The translations under genes were made by a program, and so were the position numbers. The notes under the pieces were generated by a model, which did no database searches, had not been told where the DNA came from, and saw only the letters and a program-made list of their open reading frames with translations. Shown in pieces: positions 34,601-42,638 of a stretch of 64,000 nucleotides of DNA. Position 1 is the first letter of the stretch; each line of letters starts with the position of its first letter. The DNA is from Polynucleobacter sp. JS-Mosq-20-D10 (lineage in GTDB: Bacteria; Pseudomonadota; Gammaproteobacteria; Burkholderiales; Burkholderiaceae): assembly GCF_018687755.1 (NCBI RefSeq), contig NZ_CP061305.1, forward strand, positions 433,099 to 497,098, given 5' to 3'.

Positions 34601-35664
34601 CCTTAACGGCTGCTCAAACAGCTCGATTTAGCTCAACCCAAATTGGTAAATTGTCCAACGATGCCTTCAATGCCTTAAGCGTAGATGCAATACAAGCGAT
34701 TACAACATTAGCAATGCCTGGTGTCAGTAGCTCGCAGGCTACTAATTTGTTAGCTAGCACCGTTGGCTCAATGCTAGCTAGTCAAATTGGTGTTTTATCC
34801 AACGCTGCATTAAATAATCTCAGTTCAGAAGCAATGGCGTCCATTACACCGTTGGCAATGAATGGTTTAACCACCACGCAACTGGCCGCCTTAACCGGTA
34901 GCAATCTTGGGGAGTTAACAGAGGATCAAATTGCCGAGTTAGATTCGACCCAAATTGGCGCTTTATCGAATACTGCACTCAAGCCTGCATTAAATAGTCT
35001 CAGTCCAGAGGCAATAGCAGCGATTACATTAGATGCCATGTCTGGTTTAAGTGACTCGTTGACTCTCTTAACGGGTGACAATGCCGCGGCTTTCACTGTG
35101 AATCAGGTTGCCCAGTTGAACTTGACCCAAATTGGCAAATTATCTAATGCTGCATTAAATGGACTTACTCCAGAAGCAATGGCGGCGATTACACCGGCGG
35201 CAATTAATGGTTTAACCACCTCACAACTGACTGCCTTAACGGGTGACAATGTTGGGGAGTTAACGGCGCTTCAAATTACCGAGTTAGATTCGACCCAAAT
35301 TGGCGCCTTATCTAATGCTGCCATCAATGGACTCAGTGCAGATGCTGTGGCAGCTATTACTACAGCGGCTATTGTTGGTTTAACTGACACGCAAATACAA
35401 GCATTCACTGCTGAGAATGCGGCAGCTCTCACCCCTGATCAAATTGCTGCTTTGAGTTCAGCCCAAATCGCTAGCTTTTCAAGCGAAGATATGAATATGT
35501 TTAGTGAGAGTGATTTTGCAGCCATTACCACTGCTGCAATGCCAGGAATGAGCCTTGCTCAGGTTACGGGTCTGGGCGCGGTGAATGCTGCAGCGTTCTC
35601 TTACGATCAAATAGATGCGCTAACGGCTCCAGTCGAAGCGCAATTTAACACCTTATACGCTTAA
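31690..35664 (+). CDS. Giant repeat protein 3 (1324 aa), LTxxQvaxLnstQIgaL solenoid
   Basis: After a short start (GTG codon; MTLSITSNGVNLWD) nearly the whole protein is an array of roughly 8-11-residue modules such as LTADQVAALNSTQIGALSSTAL. These are grouped in super-repeats of about 54-58 residues, more than 20 copies. A higher-order block beginning SYKQIN or SSKQIN recurs near residues 260, 480 and 640, and the protein ends with a similar SYDQIDALT module. There is no signal peptide, Cys or catalytic motif. The regular Leu/Ile spacing implies a helical solenoid. I recognise no named family; a surface adhesin or filament-associated protein is inference. No strong ribosome-binding site is visible before the GTG. 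Confidence 0.65.
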   Translation: MTLSITSNGVNLWDSSHISKRTSREIGLLTTQEAALISPTQMAALKAIQIRAFTPAAINAVTASAFAAINPYSLQGLKNDQLTGLIDTNTAALTASQVSKLNSAQISKLPAADIDKLSTSAIASITRSAITGLTTDQLAGLSLAKAGALSASQVSAMNATQIGALDNINGLTTAAMAAISTTATRGLKASQMSTLSVANAGALTSNQVAQLNSTQIAALNNNALNAFNATDFAAIQTKAISGLSATQAPTISGANLAALSYKQINVLTNESINALAPAAFAMIAPNAMLGFKSAQLAALVDTNAAALTAAQVAKLNSAQISKLPVADINALTPQAMAAITKSAIKGLTATQLAGLSAAQAGNLTAEQVGQLNAIQIAAISNTALNPALNGLTTAAMGAISTTAIRGLTVTQLTTLSTAKAGALTGDQVAQLGSAQIGALTSDALNALGLDAMASISLGAIAAMPAAQATGLSATNIAALSSKQINAFTNANINLLTPATFAAISPGAVQGFNTSQLTNLSTANAEAFTADQVAQFNSTQIGALNTLALNKLSTGAQGAMAAITPAAIHGLSTAQMTALSNANAGAFTAEQVAQLNSTQVAALQPSALSALTPAAIASLSLSAIKHLTSNQAAGLSATNTAALSYKQISAFTSANMNALTTAAFAAIDPNAIQGFNTAQLTGLIDTNTAVFTNDQIAKFNYVQISKLQVSDINSLSTGAIAQIGTAAIKGLTTTQLAGLLSTKAAAFTADQVAQLSSTQIRALSNTALNPALNALTTTAFAAITPSAAQGFTSSQLSYLSDAKAEVFTADQVAALNSTQIGALSTSAFNKLSLEAIAAISTAAIRGLTVPQMTALSDTNAAALTADQVAALNSTQIGALSSTALNSFSTEAMAAISTSAISGLDGQLTTLSTTNAGALMPAQVARLSSSQIGKLSSNALNALSTEAMAAIAPSAISGLDNQLTTLSIANAEALTAAQTARFSSTQIGKLSNDAFNALSVDAIQAITTLAMPGVSSSQATNLLASTVGSMLASQIGVLSNAALNNLSSEAMASITPLAMNGLTTTQLAALTGSNLGELTEDQIAELDSTQIGALSNTALKPALNSLSPEAIAAITLDAMSGLSDSLTLLTGDNAAAFTVNQVAQLNLTQIGKLSNAALNGLTPEAMAAITPAAINGLTTSQLTALTGDNVGELTALQITELDSTQIGALSNAAINGLSADAVAAITTAAIVGLTDTQIQAFTAENAAALTPDQIAALSSAQIASFSSEDMNMFSESDFAAITTAAMPGMSLAQVTGLGAVNAAAFSYDQIDALTAPVEAQFNTLYA
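31760..35640 (+). repeat. Coding repeat array of giant repeat protein 3
   Basis: Super-repeats of about 165-170 bp recur through this interval, with long stretches of near-identity (for example 31930-31965 and 33720-33755). Copies differ mainly by short insertions such as the NPAL segment. This indicates repeated unequal duplication. Confidence 0.8.
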
Positions 35665-35904
35665 AAATTAATTTACAGCTAATTTCATCAACAATTAACG
35701 ACAAAGTGTCCTTTTAGCATTAGTCTTAATTGATATCTTGGTAAATAAAATCCCAGTAAAAGCAAGGCTAGTAATGCTGGTGAGTTGGGCTAGATTGGCT
35801 TCTCCAGAACTTTGTGCTCGAGAATCGGATTCTGAGTAAAAATTGATCCTCCCCATTTTGGTATTTAAAATGCATTTACCGACTTGCATAATCAGCGCTT
35901 AGCC

Positions 35905-36777
35905 ATGCTCACCAAAATTAAGACCGTATTAACAAAAGTGATTCCTGTTCCAGGATTAAAGCGAGCCACAGCAAAAGAAAGTTTGTTGTATCAAGGCCAA
36001 ACGATGTCTGGGTTAACGAAGGTGACTCAAGATGTTGATGGGATTCGTACCCTGCGCTTTGGACAACATGGTCCACGTCAAAGCGTAGTCAGAATAGGCG
36101 ACCTTAATTACTTAGGTTTGCCCTATGCCAAATCGGCCATGATTGGCCTAGCCTTTACCCAGCAGCTCGATCGCATCTTAGTGCTGGGGGTGGGCGCTGG
36201 CAATATCCCCATGTTTTTGCGTAAACATGATTCGGATGCACAAATTGATGTGATCGATATTGATCCACAAATTATTGCCTTGGCCAAACAGTATTTTAAT
36301 TTTCTTGAAGATGACTTATTGAAGGCATACGTTCAAGACGGCCGAGCATTTATTGAAAATGTCCAAAAGCCATATGACCTGATCTTTTTAGATGCCTATA
36401 CGGCAGCAGGGATCCCCAAACATTTGGCAACCAAAGAGTTTTTGCTTTCACTCAAAAAAGCGCTCAAGCCCTCTGGTGCGATCATCGCCAATATGTGGAG
36501 TACCCCCAAGGTCAATCCGCTCTATAGATCCATGCTGCGAACCTATCAAGAGGTTTTTCATGAGGTCTATACCTTGAGGGTTCCTACGGCAGGTAACAAG
36601 ATTGTGATTGCTCTGCCACAGTTCAGGGGGCTGCCATTAAACAGTATTGCTCAGCGTGCCCAAGAAATCAGTGTACAAAAGCGATTACCGTTTGAATTAA
36701 GCGAAGTATTACAGCCTGGATTGATTAAGTTAATTGATCTGCAGGAAAGTCAGGTACTGCTCGATGGGGGTCAATAG
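35905..36777 (+). CDS. Spermidine-synthase-like methyltransferase-fold protein
   Basis: The product (about 290 aa) has the polyamine-synthase/SAM-binding Rossmann core: ILVLGVGAGNIPMFL, then DVIDIDPQIIALAKQYF, YVQDGRAFIENV, and DLIFLDAYTAAGIPKHLATKEFL. This is the spermine/spermidine synthase superfamily, but many such bacterial proteins are not true spermidine synthases, so the substrate is open. I chose the ATG at 35905; an upstream TTG at 35884 also keeps the frame. It stands alone after the giant repeat gene. Confidence 0.75.
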   Translation: MLTKIKTVLTKVIPVPGLKRATAKESLLYQGQTMSGLTKVTQDVDGIRTLRFGQHGPRQSVVRIGDLNYLGLPYAKSAMIGLAFTQQLDRILVLGVGAGNIPMFLRKHDSDAQIDVIDIDPQIIALAKQYFNFLEDDLLKAYVQDGRAFIENVQKPYDLIFLDAYTAAGIPKHLATKEFLLSLKKALKPSGAIIANMWSTPKVNPLYRSMLRTYQEVFHEVYTLRVPTAGNKIVIALPQFRGLPLNSIAQRAQEISVQKRLPFELSEVLQPGLIKLIDLQESQVLLDGGQ

Positions 36778-36998
36778 GCTTGAATTGCAGAAGTAAACCA
36801 GCATCAATATAGTATGTAGACCCTATAATAGTTATAGTTTCTAAACAAGAATGCTTGTAATGCCGTTATTAATAGATGCCCCAAAGATAGGGCAAAAAGG
36901 CATATGGCTTAGAGAGGCCCCCTTTTTGTGCGGCGCAACTTTATTTTGTAAAGTCTTTTTGTTACATTGAAACTATCCATTAATAAGCATCCTTGATC

Positions 36999-37265
36999 AT
37001 GAGCGTATTGTCGGTACATTTTCCTGAAACTACTTTTATTCGCTTAAAAGCCCTAGCAGGCTTAACTGCGGCAGATCTTTGCCTAATTTATGACAAGTGG
37101 ATCACTTTTTTTGTGTTGCTTGCGATTGCTATTGCCTTGGAGTTGCTCTACCGCAGTTTGCATGAAGTTTTATTACACAATCATGAGGTCGAAAAAACGA
37201 AACAAAAAATTGCTGAGCGCAAAGCCCATCAGTTAGCTATGCAAGAAGCGGGCGTCCATCATTAA
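36999..37265 (+). CDS. Small membrane protein of unknown function (89 aa)
   Basis: One transmembrane helix (residues about 33-52, ITFFVLLAIAIALELLY) separates a short N-terminus from a basic, coiled-coil-like C-terminal helix (EVEKTKQKIAERKAHQL). I use the ATG at 36999; a TTG two codons upstream is also possible. It is convergent with the FliG-like gene. No family is recognised. Confidence 0.5.
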   Translation: MSVLSVHFPETTFIRLKALAGLTAADLCLIYDKWITFFVLLAIAIALELLYRSLHEVLLHNHEVEKTKQKIAERKAHQLAMQEAGVHH

Positions 37266-37283
37266 GTCGCTGAAGGCGAGTGA

Positions 37284-37706
37284 TTAAATGTATTTCTCAT
37301 CTACAGCAGATTTACGCAGTGTGATTTTTTGAGTTTGGTGTAACTCATAAGCTACTTTCAGCATTTCTAATTGAACTGATTCGATTTCTGAGACTCTGAG
37401 CTTTTCACTATTTTGCAAATCTTCCCCGATACTCCTTGCCCTCACTTTAGTCATGGCGCCCAGTATTTTGATGCCTAAAGGTTTGCTAACATTTTTTAAG
37501 CAAACAACTAAGGTCTTATCGGAAATCTTGAGTAGAAGAGTTTGCATATCTAGAGCAGATAAAAATAGTAAGTCTTCAAAACTAAAGATACGATCCAAGA
37601 TAGCTTGAGCAATTTGAGCATCATGAGTTTGGACACGTTTTACTCCAAGATCAATTTGCCCTTGATGAAGATGGGCCAAAATGTCTGCGGCATTTTTTAC
37701 AGTCAT
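37284..37706 (-). CDS. Stand-alone FliG C-terminal-domain protein
   Basis: The 140-residue protein aligns by eye with the second half of the motor switch protein FliG. It has the end of the middle domain (AADILAHL), the linker, the MFxF-type motif as IFSF (residues 40-43, followed by EDLLFL), and the torque-generating C-domain (QTLLLKISDKTLVVCLK ... GEDLQ ... LRVSEIES). Residues K71, E95, D96 and R104 fall where E. coli FliG has K264, D288, D289 and R297. The FliF-binding N-domain and most of the FliM-binding middle domain are absent. An AGG-type ribosome-binding site and intact frame argue against a decaying copy. Confidence 0.75.
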   Translation of the reverse strand: MTVKNAADILAHLHQGQIDLGVKRVQTHDAQIAQAILDRIFSFEDLLFLSALDMQTLLLKISDKTLVVCLKNVSKPLGIKILGAMTKVRARSIGEDLQNSEKLRVSEIESVQLEMLKVAYELHQTQKITLRKSAVDEKYI

Positions 37707-37986
37707 GATTGCTACCTGCGCTTCAGAAAAAAATTTGAGAGATCAAACGTTTTGATTAAAGCAGCTAACAAGGAAAAGCTTATGGCTTCCAAAAACAGGC
37801 AAGCTTACGATCCATGCCAGCGGCGTAATCATGGTAGACCCATTTGTTACAAATGAATTGATCAATCGAAAGTGCGAGGCCCAAAAATATGAGCGCGCTA
37901 ATTAGGTATTTGTAGAATGGCTTCATGGGTGGGGCATTCAAGGCCATTTGCTATGAGCCTAAAAGGTCTCCGAGTCCTAAGTATGC

Positions 37987-38922
37987 TTACCAGTATTTTG
38001 AGGGTGGGGCGTAGACCAAAATCTTTGCCGGGTTCAGATAAGTACTATGTTGATGAATCTCATAATGTAGGTGCGGGCCAGTTGATCTGCCGGTAGAACC
38101 TGATTGTGCAATCACTTGACCACGCTTCACTAACTGGCCTACTTTGACCAGGAGTTTACTGTTGTGAGCATACTTAGAAACAAAGCCTTCGTTATGGGCA
38201 ATTTCAATAAAGTTGCCGTACGCCGGATCGAATGCCGACTTAATCACTGTGCCATCACCTGACGCTACGATAGGGGTGCCCGTTGGAGTAATAAAGTCAA
38301 TGCCAGAGTGCTGAGCTAATTGCTGTGTAATAGGATCGATACGGACACCAAAGTTGCTGGTCATACCCAGCCTAGCATCAATTGGCGGCCCAATGGGTAA
38401 GGCTCTGAGCCAGCTATATTGCTTTTGCCATTCAGGCTCTAGTTTGGTAGCAATATCGAGAATTTCATTGGACTTGTTGGCAAGATCCTCTAGGTTATCT
38501 ACTAGAGCTTTGGTGGGATCAAGCTGAAAGTTCACCGGCTTGAGAGGGCCACCAAGGTGTGCGGGGTCTAAGAGTTTCTCTTTAATGGTGCTCGGGGTAG
38601 AAATGGCAAGATAGCGATCCTTAATCGCTTTGAGTTCATTAAAGGTGGTGCTAGCCTCCTTGAGACGCTCTTGGAAAGAAGCCAGCTCTCGACGATACAT
38701 GCCGTCTAGTCTTGAGCGCTCTTCAGGTGTCACTACCCCGGTAACTTCTTTAGCTAGCTCAGGATTGACTTCAAATGCGATGGTAATGCCGGTATAAAAA
38801 ATCAAAATCCCAAAAGCACAAAACGTACAACCGACAATAGCCACTAAGCGTAAAACACTCTTTTTGGTGATATTGATTTGTTTGATCGAGCCAGTCGATC
38901 CCGAAACCCAAAATAGTTGCAT
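37987..38922 (-). CDS. Membrane-anchored M23-family peptidoglycan peptidase
   Basis: The 311-residue protein has an N-terminal transmembrane helix (about residues 29-50) and a coiled-coil region (about 70-175). A C-terminal M23 metallopeptidase domain follows, with HSGIDF (zinc His and Asp) near residue 215, a GNFIEIAH/YAH motif near 250, and the second zinc site GPHLHYEI near 287. This layout is that of DipM/MepM-like cell-wall endopeptidases. M23 peptidases are frequent partners of bactofilins, three of which lie 1 kb away, so a shared role in cell shape is plausible. Confidence 0.88.
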   Translation of the reverse strand: MQLFWVSGSTGSIKQINITKKSVLRLVAIVGCTFCAFGILIFYTGITIAFEVNPELAKEVTGVVTPEERSRLDGMYRRELASFQERLKEASTTFNELKAIKDRYLAISTPSTIKEKLLDPAHLGGPLKPVNFQLDPTKALVDNLEDLANKSNEILDIATKLEPEWQKQYSWLRALPIGPPIDARLGMTSNFGVRIDPITQQLAQHSGIDFITPTGTPIVASGDGTVIKSAFDPAYGNFIEIAHNEGFVSKYAHNSKLLVKVGQLVKRGQVIAQSGSTGRSTGPHLHYEIHQHSTYLNPAKILVYAPPSKYW

Positions 38923-39032
38923 TGATACTCTATAAGTGTTTGATTTTTTTAAATAAAATTAGGCAGCTTAGCTGCAAGGTGATCTATAATAACAACGAAT
39001 TTACTTAAAGGCGACCCTCTTTTTCGCTACTT

Positions 39033-39383
39033 ATGAATCTGTTTCGTACCACTTTTAAACTACTATTAGTTAGCCTCTTTCTATTGGGTAATCCAATAGC
39101 TCAAGGGGCAATCATTGGCCAAATGCCAGCCCACGGCGATATTTTATACATTACCGCTGAGCCTTGTACTTCTGAAACAGGCAAGATTGAGCCTAATTGG
39201 TTTTTTTCCTACAGCGTCAGTGCCACAGGTAGCGTGAGCCGCAGTTGCTACGTGAAATATAACGATCAAATCTGGATTCGGGGGCCATTTGGAGCGGAAA
39301 GTACTTATCCAATGAGTTACTTCTCCAAGCCTGCTAGCGCTGCTGAAAACAAGTCAGACGCTGCTCCAGAAGTGAAACCGTAA
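39033..39383 (+). CDS. Exported small protein of unknown function
   Basis: The precursor (116 aa) has a clear signal peptide (TTFKLLLVSLFLLGNPIAQGA). A small domain follows with two cysteines (AEPCTSETG and SRSCYVKY) and aromatic strands (NWFFSYSVSATGSVSRS). It ends in an Ala/Glu/Lys-rich tail. I do not recognise a family. It is divergent from the M23 gene and convergent with the adhesin-E-like gene. Confidence 0.6.
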   Translation: MNLFRTTFKLLLVSLFLLGNPIAQGAIIGQMPAHGDILYITAEPCTSETGKIEPNWFFSYSVSATGSVSRSCYVKYNDQIWIRGPFGAESTYPMSYFSKPASAAENKSDAAPEVKP

Positions 39384-39390
39384 CCAGCGC

Positions 39391-39837
39391 CTACTTGCCG
39401 CTTTGGTCCTTGCTGGACTGACCTGGTTTACAAAAAAACTGAAATAAGACATCACTCATCGTGTCTGGAATGACGCGCTCCCAAGGCGAGTTCGGGGTAT
39501 TTTCAGCCCCCAAACTGGTGCCAGAACCCCCCGAACCTGCGTAATAACCAATATAAAACTGTTTATAGCTCTCGTAGCCAGTTCGGCAAAAGTAGGATAA
39601 ATCCTGAATGACAGAAAGGGTGGGCTCTCCATTTGGACCAGCGAGAGCTTGAGAATAGCTTGTTAATAGCCAAGTGCTCACTTGCTCTGATTGGGTTTCC
39701 CTAACAGTTTTACTGTCATCGTAGTAGTAGTGATTTCCCAGTGCATCAGAGGAGATAAAGCTCCACCCTGCATGGCTGGCATTAAGCGGGTTTAGTAAAA
39801 AAGCCGTTAATGCCATCAAGATCCATTTTTTTGTCAT
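39391..39837 (-). CDS. Exported surface-adhesin-E-like protein
   Basis: I start at the ATG at 39837, which opens a good signal peptide (MTKKWILMALTAFLLN..., cleavage near SHA-GW); the longer frame adds 43 unlikely residues. The mature protein begins WSFISSDALGNHYYYDDSKTVRETQ and continues STWLLTSYSQ, the pattern of the surface-adhesin protein E-like domain (a small beta domain named after Haemophilus protein E). It has two or more cysteines. The role in this species is unknown; the label is structural, not functional. Confidence 0.65.
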   Translation of the reverse strand: MTKKWILMALTAFLLNPLNASHAGWSFISSDALGNHYYYDDSKTVRETQSEQVSTWLLTSYSQALAGPNGEPTLSVIQDLSYFCRTGYESYKQFYIGYYAGSGGSGTSLGAENTPNSPWERVIPDTMSDVLFQFFCKPGQSSKDQSGK

Positions 39838-39978
39838 AAAAAGAGGGTAGATTTTGGTGCGTGAAATATTTAAATTGTTCATATATAGTGCGTTAAAGCC
39901 CTTAATGGGAGTTTCAACTGATAAAATCGCTGAAATTTGTACCAATAATAGAAGTATTGCCCCCAAGGAGTGTTAAGC

Positions 39979-40317
39979 ATGGCTGAAGCAAATCAACAAG
40001 GTTGCCTATTTGTAGGTGAAGGTGTAGTTCTCAAAGGGAATTTTGAAGTTCCGGATATTGCCTCTATTTCAGGAGTCGTTGAAGGTGAGATTACTGCAAA
40101 ACAAGTCATCATAGAAGCAACAGGTGTCGTGCGTGGCAAATTGTCTGGTGAGTCGGTCGATATTCGTGGTGAAGTGAATGAGTACATTTCTTCAACCCGT
40201 AGTTTAATTATTCGTTCCACTGGTAAGGTTAGCGGTTCCATTAATTATTCTGAAATTGAGATTGAAAAAGGTGGCCATTTGCATGGTGAATTACATAATC
40301 TCAATCCCCATTCCTAA
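39979..40317 (+). CDS. Bactofilin 1
   Basis: Bactofilins are self-assembling beta-helical cytoskeletal proteins without nucleotide. The 112-residue product has the regular V-x-G-x-[IV]-x-[AG] ladder: GEGVVLKGNFEVPDIASISG, VEGEITAKQVIIEATGVVRGKL, SIDYS-like NYSEIEIEKGGHLHGEL. I use the ATG at 39979 because AAGGAG ends 8 bp before it; a GTG at 39970 lies inside that site. It is the first of three bactofilin genes in tandem. Confidence 0.9.
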   Translation: MAEANQQGCLFVGEGVVLKGNFEVPDIASISGVVEGEITAKQVIIEATGVVRGKLSGESVDIRGEVNEYISSTRSLIIRSTGKVSGSINYSEIEIEKGGHLHGELHNLNPHS

Positions 40318-40341
40318 TCATATTAAGCAGAACATACGACG

Positions 40342-40809
40342 ATGTCTATCTTTTCAAAAAATTCCACTTCACAAAATAATCCAGAGCAAGATATGCAAGA
40401 GCAGCCTGATAACTTTTCTCAGTCAAATGCGCCTGAAGAGGTTGACTTTGAACCAGCTGAGCAAAATTTCCGAAGTGAAGCACCAGTTCGTTCGTCCATT
40501 AACAGTAAGCCATCGATTCTGAGTGAGGGCTTTACTTTTGAAGGTACGATAGTTTCTGATGGTGTATTGAATATTTCTGGGACTGTACGCGGCAAGGTTA
40601 CCGCTAAATCTATTTTGATTGACTCGACTGGCCAAGTTGATGGTGAACTCAATACTGAAAACCTAGTGATTAAGGGGAACTTGAAGGGTGATGTTAACTG
40701 CGATGACTTAAATGTTGGTCCCCTTGCTCATGTGAGTGGAAATATCAATTACAAATATATTCATATTCAACGCGGTGGCAAGATTAGCGGTAAATTTAAT
40801 AAAAACTAA
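40342..40809 (+). CDS. Bactofilin 2
   Basis: The protein is 155 aa. The first 55 residues are disordered (Asn/Gln/Glu-rich). They are followed by the bactofilin beta-helix: EGTIVSDGVLNISGTVRGKVTAKSILI, GQVDGELNTENLVIKG, HVSGNINYKYIHIQRGGKISGKF. The long N-terminal tail distinguishes it from bactofilins 1 and 3 and could be a membrane- or partner-binding region. It starts 24 bp after bactofilin 1. Confidence 0.9.
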   Translation: MSIFSKNSTSQNNPEQDMQEQPDNFSQSNAPEEVDFEPAEQNFRSEAPVRSSINSKPSILSEGFTFEGTIVSDGVLNISGTVRGKVTAKSILIDSTGQVDGELNTENLVIKGNLKGDVNCDDLNVGPLAHVSGNINYKYIHIQRGGKISGKFNKN

Positions 40810-40827
40810 CCTGCAAGTAACATTGCT

Positions 40828-41214
40828 TTGAAACAAAATACCGTAATACGCCTGCTTGATCCGTCTAAAGAAACCTTCGGCTCAATTATTGGATCTGATT
40901 TAGAAATTACTGGTAGTTTATTAGCAACAAAGTCCCTAAGAATTGATGGCACGATAGTTGGTGATATTAAAACTAAAGCGGGCGCGGATGTTTGTATTGC
41001 CCTCGGTAAAACCGGTTTAGTGCAAGGTAATATTTCTGGGGTGCGAGTGTTGGTTGCTGGCCGAGTAGAAGGCAATGTGCTTGCAACTGAAAGAGTGGAA
41101 TTGCATAGTGGCGCAGATGTCCATGGAGATATTATTTATGCTCAAATTGGTATCGAGCAAGGTGCACGTTTGAGTGGATTACTTTCTAAAATTATCAACG
41201 ATGATGATAATTAG
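40828..41214 (+). CDS. Bactofilin 3
   Basis: This 128-residue bactofilin has a more diverged core: [78 protein letters not shown]. The start is TTG; no nearby ATG exists in frame. It starts 18 bp after bactofilin 2 and is followed 35 bp later by the ParA-type ATPase gene. Tandem genes probably give hetero-polymers, as with known multi-bactofilin species. Confidence 0.87.
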   Translation: MKQNTVIRLLDPSKETFGSIIGSDLEITGSLLATKSLRIDGTIVGDIKTKAGADVCIALGKTGLVQGNISGVRVLVAGRVEGNVLATERVELHSGADVHGDIIYAQIGIEQGARLSGLLSKIINDDDN

Positions 41215-41249
41215 AAAGCTGGCATTGTTGGCAAAAAAGAGTAATTAAC

Positions 41250-42152
41250 ATGTATACCAATGGCACAATCAAAATTCTAGTGACCAACCAAAAGGGTGGT
41301 GTTGGTAAGAGCACGATTGCCGTTAATCTAGCAGCCTATCTTGCGATACAAGAAAATATCAAAGTGTCCTTGATTGATATGGATCCTCAAGCATCTTCTT
41401 CTCGCTGGGCTAAGAAAGCGCCGGATATTGGCGTCCAAGTCCATTGCCTTGACGTCAATTATGAAAGTAGTGGGGCGGCTCTTCTTAGCGCTCGCTCGGG
41501 TGTTCGCAAGTATTCATCTGGAGTTGAGGTCTGTATTTGTGATCTCACTTGGACGCCGGCTATGTCTGAACAATTTATCTTAGATTTTGATATGGTTTTA
41601 GTGCCCAGCTCGAACTCTAAATTTGAAATGGCCAGCACTGAAATTTTCATTCTGAAATATGCGCAACAGTGCATGTCTCGTCTGGCAGTGAACAAACAAT
41701 TTATCTTGGTAGTTCCTAGTAAGGTAGAAGAGGGCTACTCTTCTCATGCCACTTTTACTAACTTAGACTTTCTCATGAATTGCCACATCACACCGCCTGT
41801 CTATCGAACACCAGAAATTGACAGTTATGTGTATGAGGATTTTCTATGTGTCTGCCCTGATCAAAAAATTGCAGCGAATTTTTCTTCTTTTGGAAAGTAT
41901 ATTTCTAAAAAAATCATTGAACGCAACATTGTTAGAAAATCAATTTCGATCAGTGGCAACTCTTTAAATCGTGCGATCGTGAAAAAAGTGAGCGTCCTAG
42001 ATGATTATCGTGAAAGAGCACGTGGTCTCAATTTTTATGGCGGCATTGCAAACACTTTACCTGTGCCGGAACTAAAAAATGAAGGCTCAACAGAATATCG
42101 CTCGAAAAAGGGAAGCTTGGTGCCCTCTTTCTTGAGAAGGGGTGGTAATTGA
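41250..42152 (+). CDS. Orphan ParA/MinD-type ATPase
   Basis: The 300-residue protein has the deviant Walker A KGGVGKST (residues 15-22), the switch region [15 protein letters not shown] and the later VCICDLTW block. It therefore belongs to the ParA/MinD superfamily of positioning ATPases. There is no N-terminal DNA-binding domain, no neighbouring parB and no obvious parS, so it is not a chromosome-partition locus. Placement right behind three bactofilins suggests it positions or is positioned by the bactofilin scaffold. The C-terminus is Arg/Ser-rich. Confidence 0.85.
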   Translation: MYTNGTIKILVTNQKGGVGKSTIAVNLAAYLAIQENIKVSLIDMDPQASSSRWAKKAPDIGVQVHCLDVNYESSGAALLSARSGVRKYSSGVEVCICDLTWTPAMSEQFILDFDMVLVPSSNSKFEMASTEIFILKYAQQCMSRLAVNKQFILVVPSKVEEGYSSHATFTNLDFLMNCHITPPVYRTPEIDSYVYEDFLCVCPDQKIAANFSSFGKYISKKIIERNIVRKSISISGNSLNRAIVKKVSVLDDYRERARGLNFYGGIANTLPVPELKNEGSTEYRSKKGSLVPSFLRRGGN

Positions 42153-42156
42153 ACTC

Positions 42157-42498
42157 ATGACAGACCTGAAAGATCCCTACAGAAACGATGTATTTGAAGA
42201 TGAGCATGGGCGTCGAGTTGCTGTAAAGCGACTCTATACTCCCAATGAGTTAGGTGTGAGCTATGTTGAGTATAAAAATTATGATGACTCCGCTTTGCGA
42301 TTTATGCCTAAAGAACAGTTTATGGAAGTGTTCCGCTGGGTCGATAACTTTGGCACAACAGATACTTTTGTCAGATTGGAAGACATCGTAGAGGCTCCAA
42401 AACAGGCTGCTAAGGAGCCAGATTCCTCGGCTAGCCCAAAGGAAGAGTCTGGCCAACAGCAGGCTGCGGATACCACTCCTCCTAAGCGTATATCCTAG
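42157..42498 (+). CDS. Protein of unknown function, linked to the ParA gene
   Basis: This protein (about 113 aa) begins 4 bp after the ParA-type stop; an in-frame GTG at 42142 would overlap that gene. It has a folded part with RRVAVKRLYTPNELGVSYVEYKNYD and FMEVFRWVDNF, and a Pro/Ser/Gln-rich tail from about residue 83. I recognise no family. Tight linkage suggests it works with the ATPase/bactofilin genes. Confidence 0.55.
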   Translation: MTDLKDPYRNDVFEDEHGRRVAVKRLYTPNELGVSYVEYKNYDDSALRFMPKEQFMEVFRWVDNFGTTDTFVRLEDIVEAPKQAAKEPDSSASPKEESGQQQAADTTPPKRIS

Positions 42499-42638
42499 CT
42501 TTGCTTTAGAGCTTTCGGCTTGGGCATAATGGTATTCGTTTGATCATACAGCGAGTAACCAAATAGATTAATTAGTAGAAATTTTTTGGAGTCCTTGAGT
42601 CCAATATTTATTCTCTTTGCATTTATTAAGGAATTTTA

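Noticed and set aside
35695..35889. 64-aa reverse-strand frame after the giant repeat gene
   Set aside because: It has no ribosome-binding site and overlaps the upstream end of the next gene; a hydrophobic tail alone is not enough support.
37605..37856. 83-aa plus-strand frame over the start of the FliG-like gene
   Set aside because: The first half is antisense to that gene. A 24-codon tail from 37782 has an AAGGA site and is Arg/Cys-rich, but is too short to call.
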